This document shows, one piece after another, positions 13,001-23,187 of a stretch of 64,000 nt of DNA. Every line of letters starts with the position of its first letter. Position 1 is the stretch's first letter. The notes below the pieces were generated by a model. It did no database searches. It saw only the letters and a program-made list of their open reading frames with translations, and was not told the DNA's origin. The translations under genes were made by a program, and so were the position numbers. The stretch comes from Cichorium intybus (lineage: Eukaryota; Streptophyta; Magnoliopsida; Asterales; Asteraceae): the NCBI GenBank assembly GCA_023525715.1, contig CM042013.1, positions 68,558,994 through 68,622,993 on the forward strand. Reading direction: 5' to 3'.

Positions 13001-13316
13001 GAGCTGGAGACGATTGTTGATAACAGAATAAAGAAAGATATCAAACAGAGAACATTTACTATGTTTTCTGCTATTGCGTATCAATGCATTCAAGAAACCC
13101 GGGAAGATCGACCTACAATTGCTGAGGTTGCATTCCAACTTAAGGAAGCTAGGAAAATTCAAGTAAGTTTAAATATAGCTCTAAGGGAAAAATAAGATTA
13201 TCTACTTAAAGTACATGACTTAACTGGCACATCATTTATTATTTATTCATCATCAGGTAGAAGATGAGGAAAATCATGAACTCTTCTCCCAGTGGATACA
13301 CAGACGGAACCCTTAG
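10006..13316 (+). CDS. Chimeric protein: callose-synthase Vta1-like N-terminus fused to a Ser/Thr kinase
   Basis: Eight exons can be assembled with GT..AG borders and stay in phase: 10006-10168, 10758-10858, 11388-11506, 11589-11676, 11772-11864, 11946-12047, 12245-13162 and 13257-13316. They encode 547 residues. Exons 1-6 (residues 1-222) match the N-terminal Vta1-like region of callose synthases (VYEIAPILAVAKEI, then FHAFERAHKLDPRSSGRG and YQTAAVLFEVL-like strings). The glucan-synthase body and all membrane segments are absent. Exon 7 (residues 223-528) is a complete RLK-Pelle kinase: GKGGYGRVYKG, Lys275, HRD Asp374 and DFG Asp392, with the P+1 region reading GYNDPQY. Exon 8 adds an acidic, Trp-containing 19-residue tail. 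No signal peptide or membrane helix is seen, so it is probably cytosolic. In the family, the Vta1-like region mediates protein contact; here it could be an integrated bait or scaffold, which is an inference. Two adjacent separate genes is the alternative reading. Confidence 0.75.
11772..12047 (+). repeat. Duplicated exon pair (exons 5 and 6) of the chimeric gene
   Basis: Exon 5 starts LLEANKIVTENVNMYTHNI and exon 6 starts ILEAHTQAAEKTETHTHNI. Both correspond to the same segment of a normal callose synthase (ILE..DKVAEKTEIY..). Both are phase 0-0 and 93 or 102 bp long, so the duplication keeps the frame. Confidence 0.7.
12128..12290 (+). repeat. Duplicated splice acceptor and start of the kinase exon
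   Basis: TAG-ATGAAGCAACCAAATTACC at about 12138 is an imperfect copy of TAG-ATGAAACAGCCAAAGCACC at 12242. Only the second copy opens into the kinase frame; the first soon meets a stop. Confidence 0.6.
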
Positions 13317-14277
13317 TCAATATTTATTAAACAAGGGAGTCATGGGTGGTTTGAGTCTAACATAAAATATTGTTTTTATCCTTATAGCATTTGCAGTTGA
13401 AAAATATTACAAGTCTGAACTATTGTGATTACGAGAACTTTCTGTCTTTGTTTTTTTCTGTTTAAATTCATACCAGAATAGGGTAGCTAGTTAGTGTTAG
13501 ATTAGCTAAACTATCTTTTTGATTTGAACTTGAACCGAAAGAGACACGGACAGAAAGTCAGAAAGGGACCCCTTTGACGACACATTTGGGAATTCGCTAC
13601 TATCATGTGTTTGAGAATCATATTACCAATTGAATAATATTATTTGTAGGTATATCCGTAATTGCTTGTTCTTCCTATAGTTGATCCTTTGTAAATTAAG
13701 AAAATCAATTCAATTTGTCAATGTATATTCATCCCACTCGATTGCCTATTATGTTTCATTTCAATTTTTACATGATATCAAAGCAAAGGGCGTTCAATTA
13801 ATTGTTAATTTGTAAATTTTTTCTTCTCGACGTTCAACATGTTAAATACAGAGATCTCTAGTCTTTTCTATATCTTCATTCGTCTGATAAAACAAGCTTT
13901 ATATTTGTACTAAAGGTGTTTGACGGCTTGTTTCTCTGCTTGGTCACGATTGATGATCTTAGTCATGTCTGCTAAGAGCTGTTGGAAACACATCACACAA
14001 CAACACAATTTGCAGGAAAGACTACACATAGACTGAGGTGAAGAGAATAGGGAAATGGTCTGAAATCTGATTACACACATATATAGGAGCATGCGACAGT
14101 TTTTCTTAACCATCACAACCCTTCGACGCAACCCTTCAACTCAAACAGCACAACCGTTCAACATTGGTGGTTAATTTCAGAAATAACTTATAAACCACCT
14201 TAACTACCAACTAACTAACCTATTAAAATTATCAAACTAATCATAATGTCTAGATTGACTTTCAACACTCGTACTTA
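13317..14277. other. Intergenic region after the first kinase gene
   Basis: Contains the probable 3' UTR. A 73-codon minus-strand open frame (13910-14131) has no recognisable domain and is not called. Otherwise no gene is seen. Confidence 0.4.
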
Positions 14278-14568
14278 CACTACTAGAAATTGAGTCTATG
14301 GGGACGACATAAGTCGTCGCAATAGATCACCCTATAGCGACAACAAGTCGTTTCTATAGGGTCAAAACACAAGTTTGGACTTTTAAGGGTATAGCGACGA
14401 AAAGTCGTCGCAGTAGGTTGAGGCGGAAACGAATTTCGTTAAAGGAACATTTACCTATTTATATAACAGATCGTATGGTAAGACACAAATTTAGAGAATT
14501 TGCACCTACTTTAAATTTCCGAGGACATGCAAAAAGCGATAATAGATCTCGTCGTTAAAAAACATTTC

Positions 14569-14569
<1 letters not shown>
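14278..14569 (+). mobile_element. CACTA (En/Spm-like) transposon end, truncated
   Basis: The terminus CACTACTAGAAATTGAGTC is typical of plant CACTA elements. It is followed by subterminal copies of a GTCGTCGC-type word in both orientations (GACGACATAAGTCGTCGC and GCGACGAAAAGTCGTCGC). The homology fades at the (TA)n tract starting near 14570. No second end and no transposase are seen. Confidence 0.75.

Positions 14570-14663
<94 letters not shown>
14570..14663. repeat. (TA)n microsatellite
   Basis: Uninterrupted TA repeat. The Ile-Tyr open frame across it is an artefact. Confidence 0.95.
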
Positions 14664-14665
<2 letters not shown>

Positions 14666-15306
14666 AATTTGACCTAGTTTTGACGTGGAGCTATTTAATT
14701 TCCCATCAGTTGTGTGAATAAGAAAGCTAGAGCAGATATGTGGTTTGAGATCATTTGATATTATTTACAATTTTTTGTTGATGTGAGCTTGTGGATTGAA
14801 TATTGTACAATGTATGTGACGACGACTAAGGGATGGTGGAAAAATAGGTCCATTTGAATGGTGGAAAAATATCTATAATGAAACCAAAATGAACTTGAGT
14901 TGGTAGAGTGTGAACACAAACCATGAAATTATGTCGTATTGAAACAGATATATTTAAATAATAAAAGCCAAATTTTCCAAATAATTTTAAAATACAATAC
15001 CTAACAACTTGTATAATAGTTTAATTTAAAACTCAGCTATACGTTTTCTTAGCCACCACCCAACACCACCATCTTCTACTTTTCTCATCGCCACTGCCGT
15101 GACCCTCTCTGTACCGTTGAATCTCTTCTGGACAAAATCGACGACGACCCTTATTCGCAAATCGATCCCAGCCCCTGCCTTCTCAGTTGCCCACTGATAC
15201 TTCCTTATCCATACGTTGCCAAAAAAGCCACCCTCAGCCACCACAAGGTTTCACCATCGCTCGCTGACACTACAATATTCATAATTCATTTCTGTCAAAA
15301 TAGGCG
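14664..15306. other. Upstream region of the kinase-ARM gene
   Basis: Contains the probable promoter and leader of the gene starting at 15307. A 72-codon minus frame here is not convincing. No defined promoter motif can be pinned down. Confidence 0.35.
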
Positions 15307-17991
15307 ATGTCTTCTTCAAGGGTAAACCTTGAAAAATATCTAATTCCATTGGAGGAGATCAACCGTGCCACACAAAACTTCAGTAAGGAAAGATATATTG
15401 GGGACGGTGGATTTGGTACTGTCTACAAAGGACAACTCTCCGAACGCTGGGAAAACCGCATAGCTGCTATCAAACGTCTCAATCGAGATGGCTACCAAGG
15501 AGGGTCTGAGTTCTACAACGAGTTAGAGATGATTTCTAGATTCCACAATGAAAACATCATCTCTTTCATCGGTTACTGTGATGAACACGGTGAAATGATT
15601 ATAGTCTATGATTATGCTATCAACGGAAGCCTTGATCATCATCTACAAAACCCAAATAGGATGCGTCGCATAGCATGGCCACAACGCCTGATGATTTGCA
15701 TAGGGGCAGCAAAAGGACTCAATTACCTTCACTCGGGTCTTGGAGAGCACCAGAGAGTAATACACAGAGACGTGAAGAGTGCCAACATATTGTTAGATAG
15801 CAATTTGGTGGCAAAAATTTGTGATTTTGGTTTGTCAAAATCGGGTCTTAGAAATCAGCAGGGTACCGAACTCCATACAAAACTTGCAGGTACCCTGTTT
15901 TACATGGATCCCGCCTACCATGAAAGCCGCATCCTCCGAAAAGAATCAGATGTATACTCGCTCGGGGTGGTTCTTTTTGAAATCCTGAGTGGGAAGCTGG
16001 TTTATCGTGAATGGAGAATTGGGGATAAGCCACAGTTTCTAATGAATTTGGTCCGACGATACCAAGAGAAGGAAACACACAAGTTAATTGACCCTGATAT
16101 AAGAGATGAAATTGACAATGGTTCTTTTAGTATCTTCAAAGATATAGCATATCAGTGCATCAGTTTGAACTTAAAGGAACGCCCTACGTTGGATACCGTC
16201 ATTAAGAAGATTGAAGAAGCGTTAGCTATTCAAGTAAGTATTTTCCTTTAGTTCCATTAGTAAGTGTAGTTTCATAAGCAAGATTGATAATCCTGGGAAA
16301 AGATAAATTGTCGTAATCTTTGTGTTGATAGGTTTTGCTTGCTTTTAAAAAAATAATTATTGGACATCGTGCTATAATTTTTATAATTTTTTGTGCTTTT
16401 CTCCAAATTTTGGAAAGTCATGTGGCGATGGGTTTTAATTTCTATTAAGCAAGTAATCATCTGACATCGTGATATATTTAAATAATTGTTTGTGTTTTTC
16501 TCCAAAAGTTGCAAAGTCGTTTTCCTTTAATTATTTTTGTACATTTCTCCTAAGGATGCAAATTTTACCCGCGCGCATGGTTACCCATGTACAATGTTTG
16601 TGGTATATATCAAACTTTCTTTTTGAGAAGGCTGAGTAAGAAGGCTCCATTTTCACTTAATATACACAGCCATATGCCGTTGAATGTAGCAGATGCACAA
16701 ATTAACTCCTTCAATTCCCTTTGTGATGGTATTACAAGTATTAGGTTAAATGAATTGTTTGAATTTCATTGATGGAGAAGAAACTTAATTATAGAAAGAG
16801 GAAAGAGGTTAGTGGTTGTCTGTAGTCTCAATAAACTATTGGTATCGGTGCATCTATTGGGTCAAAATGGAACCCTAATCAACAAGTTTTGTTATTATGC
16901 TACCAACCATACCATATAATACACAACAAAACCCGTCATCCTTTTACATATTGTAAATTTGAGGTTTATTAAAAATTCTTGCATTTGTGCAGATTTCCAT
17001 GCCTTCCACAATCAGAATTCTCGTGCGTAAGCTTAAATCTGTCATTCTTAAGGACCATCAGCGAACCGCCGCAGGTGAAATCCGTCTCCTTTCAAGTGTA
17101 AAGGACGATAACTGTATCACCATTGCAGAGGCCGGGGCCATCCCTCTTCTCACAAACCTCCTGACAGTACCGGATTCACAGATAGAGGAACACGTATTAA
17201 TAGCTCTTCGTAACCTCTCGGGTGAAATCCGTCTCCTTTCAAGTGTAAATAACGATAACCGTATTACCATCGCAGAGGCTGGGGCCATCCCTCTTCTCGC
17301 AAACCTCCTGACAGTACCGGATACCCAGATACAGGAACACGCAGTGACAGCTCTTCGTAACCTCTGGTTTTATGGTGAAAACAAAGACATCATAGTGTCC
17401 TCTGGGTCTCTCCCCGGTATTGTGCATGTGTTGAAGGAAGGTAGCATGGAAGCACGGGAGACTGCAGCAGCTATCCTTTCCGGGCTCAGTGGAATTGAGA
17501 AAAACAGGAAAGTAATTGGTGATGCAGGGGCGATCCCACCTCTCTTGTTAATATTGTTTAAAGGTACTCCAAAGGGGAAGGAAGAAGCTGCCCATGCATT
17601 ACGTAGTTTATGCGTATATACAGATAACAGCATCAGGGCGGTTAGGGCGGGTGTAGTTCCCATTTTGTTGGATATACTTAAGGAAGAACGGAGTGAGATG
17701 CACAACAATCTGATGTTCATTCTATGGCTAATCACATTTGATCCGGAAGGAATTTTGGCTATAGATGAAGCTGAGGCTGTCCCCTTTGTGGTTGAGGTTA
17801 TTAAAAATGGACCCTCACCAAGCGATTACAGTGCAGCTAGTATTTTGTTAAGGCTTTGTTCTGCAGATCGAAAGTACTTGGTAGAATTTCAAGAGTATGG
17901 ACTTGTGAGGAAACTCAAGCAAATGACCAACCGTGGTTTCAAATATCAAATGATAGATGTCGAAGAGTTGCTGAACATGTTGGGCCAGTGA
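15307..17991 (+). CDS. Chimeric protein: Ser/Thr kinase fused to PUB13-like ARM repeats
   Basis: Exon 1 (15307-16233) and exon 2 (16993-17991) join in phase 0 across a 759-bp intron and give 641 residues. Residues 1-309 form a complete RLK-Pelle kinase: GDGGFGTVYKG loop, Lys56, HRDVKSANILL with Asp155, DFG Asp173. It is close to the kinase of the upstream gene. Residues 310-641 are armadillo repeats of the plant U-box E3 ligase type (AEAGAIPLLTNLLTV, then MEARETAAAILSGLS and GAIPPLLLIL strings as in PUB12/13/14). The U-box itself is absent, so ligase activity is not expected. No signal peptide or membrane helix is present. PUB12/13 ARM domains bind receptor kinases in immunity, so the ARM part may act as a docking platform or decoy; that role is inferred. 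If the intron is not spliced, the kinase would end at residue 314. Confidence 0.8.
17074..17367 (+). repeat. 147-bp tandem duplication encoding one ARM repeat
   Basis: 17074-17220 and 17221-17367 are near-identical 49-codon units starting GGTGAAATCCGTCTCC. The few differences and conserved frame point to a recent in-frame duplication. Confidence 0.9.
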
Positions 17992-18344
17992 AGGACCACG
18001 CCAACAGAAAAAATGACTCTGAAATTGACACAGATGCATACATGCGAGCATTATAGTGCTGAGATTTTTGTTGTTTTCTCTCTAGTTATAAGGTCAAAGC
18101 TATGAACTACCAATAGTAGAACAGCTTTAGTGAAAATTCACATATTCATTGTTAAAGAGGCTATAGAATGTTCATTCCATTATGGTTTTTATTGAAATGG
18201 GTCTCATGTTTTGCTTTTGTGCCTATCTTTTTACTAAAATTTATAACTCTTTCAAAACCTAACCAAGAAAATGATCGATGTAGTAGAAAAATGGTGTGTC
18301 AATTTCTTTATCCTAAAATTCGTTATTCAACTTGTTAATGGACT
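17992..18344. other. 3' flank of the kinase-ARM gene
   Basis: Probable 3' UTR and spacer. Nothing else is seen. Confidence 0.4.
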
Positions 18345-21020
18345 TGTGTATGTATATAGTGTATGTATTCATTTCAGGATATGTATGTGTTTCGATTCGG
18401 CCCAAGGCCTCATGTGTATGTATATATTGCCTTACGTTTGTTAATGAGAATCGATTGGAGATTATACCAATTATCAAGGTATCATAGACCAATTCAAATC
18501 TCTCATAATATTTCTCTACACGCTCCTCTTTCCTTTCTTACCATCATCTTTTCTGATTCTCGACCCTAATGTCTGCCGGCAATCCACACCACCGCCACCA
18601 ACCCCCAAAGCTTATGGCATCACGAACATCAAATCGTACGTACCTCTGATTCTCGACCTGTCCACACACAACTACGATCCTTGGCATGAACCGTTCACAA
18701 CTCACTGCAAGGCGTTTCAAGTTCTCGATCACATAGACGGGACTTACGATCCACCGAGAACTTCACCAACAGATTCAGAATGGGACAACCTCGACTCCAT
18801 AGTCAAGCTTTGGCTCTATGGTTCAATCTCTCAGAATCTCATCACCCCCTCTTATACCGCCAATGCATCGGCTAGACGCATTTGGCTTAATCTCGAGGCT
18901 ATCTTTCGGGAGAATCGGGACTCAACTTCCATGCAACTTCACAGTGAACTCCACTCGATCTCCATGGGCGACTTATCGGCGCACGATTACTATGACAAGA
19001 TCAAACATCTTGCCGATCTGCTCGACGGGATGGGAGAAAAAGTCAACGATAAACATTACTCATCCAATTTCAATGGAGGGCAGTGATACGGCTGGGTTTA
19101 TTTCTCAGCGCCTCACGAACTCCAACAAACACCACAATAGGCTGCGACCCATTCTCAATAGCCGGCTACAAACGGCCCAACTTGGGGCAGGCCCAACAAT
19201 GCTGAATAATGACTTCTTGGTTCAAGGCCTCCTACAGTAGCCCATCAACAACAATTCAACCATCAAGCACACCTGCAAACCGGATCCCCCCAGCCAATGT
19301 GGGCCTCGCTTGGGGGACCGGATCAACTCACCTCATTACCGAGCCTTTTTAGCTCTATGTCTCTGAACGACCCAACAAACGGGGGATGGGTCATAGACAC
19401 TGGGGCGACGAACCACGTTCATGCCAATGCAGGTATACTCAAATTGCATTGTGCTAATAATTATAAACCTCATTCTATTTTTGTTGGTAATGGTTTTGCA
19501 ATTCCTGTCACGGCCTCGGGACACACACATTTTCCTATTCCCAATCCTTATCAACCTCGTCACTTACAAAATGTTCTTATAACCCCAAACATTAGAAAAA
19601 AACTCATTTATGTTCGAAAATTCATAACTCACAATAATTGCTCTATTGATTTTGATCCTTACGATTTCACTGTTCTTGATTATCAGACACGCCGCCCGCT
19701 CATCCGATGTGATAGTACCGGACCACTTTATCCGGTCAACGATTCCGCAAGCTAGGTTTTCATCACCACCACCTCAACCGTTTGGCATCAATGTCTTGCT
19801 CAGCGATCAAGTTTTGAAGCAAATTTTTTCTCGTAGTTCAATTTCATGCAACGTAACGAAAAAACAAATCGGATGCATTTCAAAAATTTGTACATTTTTC
19901 AAATATTATTAAAACTCAATTCGGGGCAACCATTAAACAGTTTAAATGCGACAACGGGCGAGAATATAATAATAAACATTTTCATGAACATTTTGCAATA
20001 CATGGCTTTATCTTTCGTTTCTCGTGCCCACACACATCCCAACAAAATGGGAAGTCCAAGGGTATGATTAGAACGTTCAACAACATGGTCCGTTCTTTTA
20101 TGTTTCACGCTCATCTTCCTCCCACTTTTTGGGTCGAAGCTCTCTCCATGGCTACTCATCTACTCAACATCCTTCCATCTGTGTCCATTCAAAATGACAC
20201 TCCTCACTACCGTCTTTACCAAAGACACCCAACATACGACCACCTATGGGTTTTTGGGTGCTTATGCTTTCCTCGCTTTCACACCGACCATAAACTTCAA
20301 GCCCGCTCTACACCTTTCATCTTTGTGGGGTACCCCTCCACAAGAAAAATCAGCATCTCCCGTCATGTAACATTTGACGAGTCCATCTTCCCATACAGAT
20401 CGGTGACCCAAACCAATCCACCATCCTATGATTTCTGGTCCGACTCCGATCTCTCACCTATACACGGGCAATCTATAGCCTACTGCCACACCTCCAATCA
20501 CCGCTTCCACCACCTTACCTGAGCCTCACGCTCCCGATACTATCCCTTATTCCTCCCAACATATACCCCCTCCCCAACCAACCGCCTCCCTTCCCATGGC
20601 CACCCGATCTCAACGGGGGATTCGAAAACCTATTAATCGCCTCAATCTTCACACCTCCTCCACTTCTACTTCCCGAGGTCACATTTATAGGCTTTGAAAG
20701 ATCCAAACTGGCAAAAAGCCATGTATGAGGAATATAATGCGCTCATCTCTAATGGCACTTAGGTCGTTGTCCCACGGCCACCGAGTGCTAATGTCGTCCG
20801 CTCCATGTGGTTATTCAAGCAGAAGTTCAATGACGATGGCTCTTTCTTACAGTATAAAGCCCGCATTGTGGCTAATGGGCGTAGTCAGCAGCCCAGTATC
20901 GACTGTGGTGAGACTTTTAGTCCAGTGGTTAAACCGGCTACTATACAGACAGTCCTTAGTCTAGTAGTCTCTTGCAACTAGCCCATTCATCAAATTGATG
21001 TGAATAATGTTTTTATTTTC
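18345..21020 (+). pseudogene. Truncated Ty1/copia retrotransposon (gag to start of reverse transcriptase)
   Basis: Order on the plus strand: a possible LTR end and primer-site-like AGGTATCATAGACC near 18475; a gag frame (about 18613-19075, AYGITNIKSYVPL at its start); an aspartic-protease segment with IDTGATNHVH (19297-19755); an integrase segment (20064-20522); then the start of reverse transcriptase, ending near 21020 around HQIDVNNVF. Frames are shifted between blocks and stops are present. The gag and protease strings match the copia element at 37351-41541, so it is the same family. The 3' half, including the YVDD region, RNase H and 3' LTR, is missing. Confidence 0.8.
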
Positions 21021-23187
21021 GGGAGGAATGGGTCAATGGCTTATTGAGATGGAGCAGTGTCAGGTTCCCGTGTAAATAGGGTTGTTTCTGAACTGTTGAG
21101 GTGACTTACGCAGATGAGACATTGCCAGTTTAGGACTGTGTCGAGCCTCGAGTGGGTCACTGTTGTACTTAATAGGATGATGTCGGGTGAGGACGTGAGG
21201 TTAACTTCTGCTAGGAAGTAGGTGAGGTGTGGGATGGACTCTTAGCTACGGGTTAGCATCGGATGTCATGTGTGGACATATGGGCAGAGAATGAGCTATG
21301 CAGCAAGAATAGGAGGTTAAGGGAGAAAGGGTCATGGATTAATATTCACATGAAAATGTACCATGTAATATTCACATATGAATATACCTTCACATGTTAA
21401 ACAATATATGATTATTAAGAACATAGGGAAAATGTGCAAGGTTATAAGTCATTCACATATGTATAACATATTAAACTATATTAACTTGTGAATATACATT
21501 ATAATATTCACATGTGAATATACCTTCAGATAAGCATATACCCTATAAACAGAACATATGATAATATTCACATGTGAATATATCATATAAACACAATATA
21601 CCTTGTCAATTTCACGCGCACTACTTTGCTTTATACATACAAAACACATGATATCTATAAGTGAATTAGTATTATACGTATTAGACATATTCCTTCACAG
21701 ATGAATTTGTATATTCACGTAATATTTACAAATTTATTTATTAAGACATATTCTTAGTAAGCACGTAAATATGTTAATTCACATGTGAACATATATTCAT
21801 ATAGGATAGTATATTTATTTTTTTCAACTTCAAGCCTACTTCTTTTGCATACATACAAACACAAGTTACGTGTTATTTGAGGTATATTCACATGTGAATC
21901 TTACGTTGTATGTTCACTAGTGAATCTTACATGGTATATTCAAATCTAAATCTTACATTGTATAAAAACAAGACTCTTTATAGCATTTCATCAAATAGTT
22001 GGAGTGCACCTAACTAAAATACAAGTTAATTTATAACATTATGGCAAAGCCTTCATATCATAATGAAAGAGTGATGAATAGAAAAAATACAAATACAATC
22101 ACATCGAATCAAATCCTATTTTAATTGATGATAATCTTGTGGATCAATATTGAAATTTGTAAAAGTTTGAATGAACAATTATTTACCTACAACATGCGGT
22201 TGTTGTGAAGGCTGTCTCATGATGATGAAAGAAGATTGATTCACAAAAAACAACGATAAATGTTGTGATCGATGAATATGAAGGTTTAGTTATTTATGGT
22301 TCATGAAGCTTGGTTAATGTTGTACAGGTTTGATTAGAGATATATAGAAGATCAATAAGGTTCAATATACTTCATGAAGATTAGGATATATCTACAGAGA
22401 TCTAGAATACGATTGATCAATGATGATAAATGAAGATGTTATAGATATTATTTCTTATATATTGCTTGATTTAATTATGATATTAATAGAAAACAATGGA
22501 ATATTTTCCGTTTTCTTTTAATCAAGCATTATAACTGCAAGAACTTTTAAAAGATGACCGACATTTGTTCTCGCATTCTCAATTTTTTATTCATTCTCGT
22601 ATTCGGTCTAATTCGAATACCGTTAATAACAACTTGACAAACACAAACACGATATTAAAATGCGAAGAACAAACTAAAACAAAATTCTTTGTCAAAGAGA
22701 GCATAAATGTACACACATTGTTTCCATCATTAGATTGTCTTGAATATCTATCTTTACCCAAGTTCATGCAGCTACTCAATGCATGATAATCTCCTATAGA
22801 AGTTGATATTCACATGCAATGCATTCAATACGCGGCTTATGTGTTTTTTTATTAGTTTGTACTTGTCTTGAGACTTATATGTGCATCTTGATCTTCGACC
22901 GAAACTTGGAACCGAACTATCTAAGTAGTCGAATAGATATTACAATAAAGTGTAAAACAAGACAATCTCACTCAAGAACAATGGAAAGACAATTCCAAAA
23001 AGTACACAACAAAACCAGATGAATGTAACCACATCTTGCTTTCTTTACATTTAAAGCAAAAATGTAAATATTAAACCCCAATCAAATTCACCACAAGATA
23101 AGAGTTTTGATCAAGAAATTATGTTATACTAAAAGTTAAACATAAAGAAAAGTTATCTAAAGTCTACATCACTTTTAACTAATTCTA
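21021..23187. other. Long AT-rich spacer with a palindrome cluster
   Basis: About 2.2 kb without a recognisable gene. The palindrome ATTCACATGTGAAT occurs exactly at 21506-21519, 21566-21579 and 21886-21899, with near-copies (for example ATTCACATATGAAT near 21370) across 21340-21970. No coding domain or RNA gene is seen. Confidence 0.6.

Noticed and set aside
13910..14131. 73-codon minus-strand ORF
   Set aside because: No recognisable domain or splice context; treated as chance.
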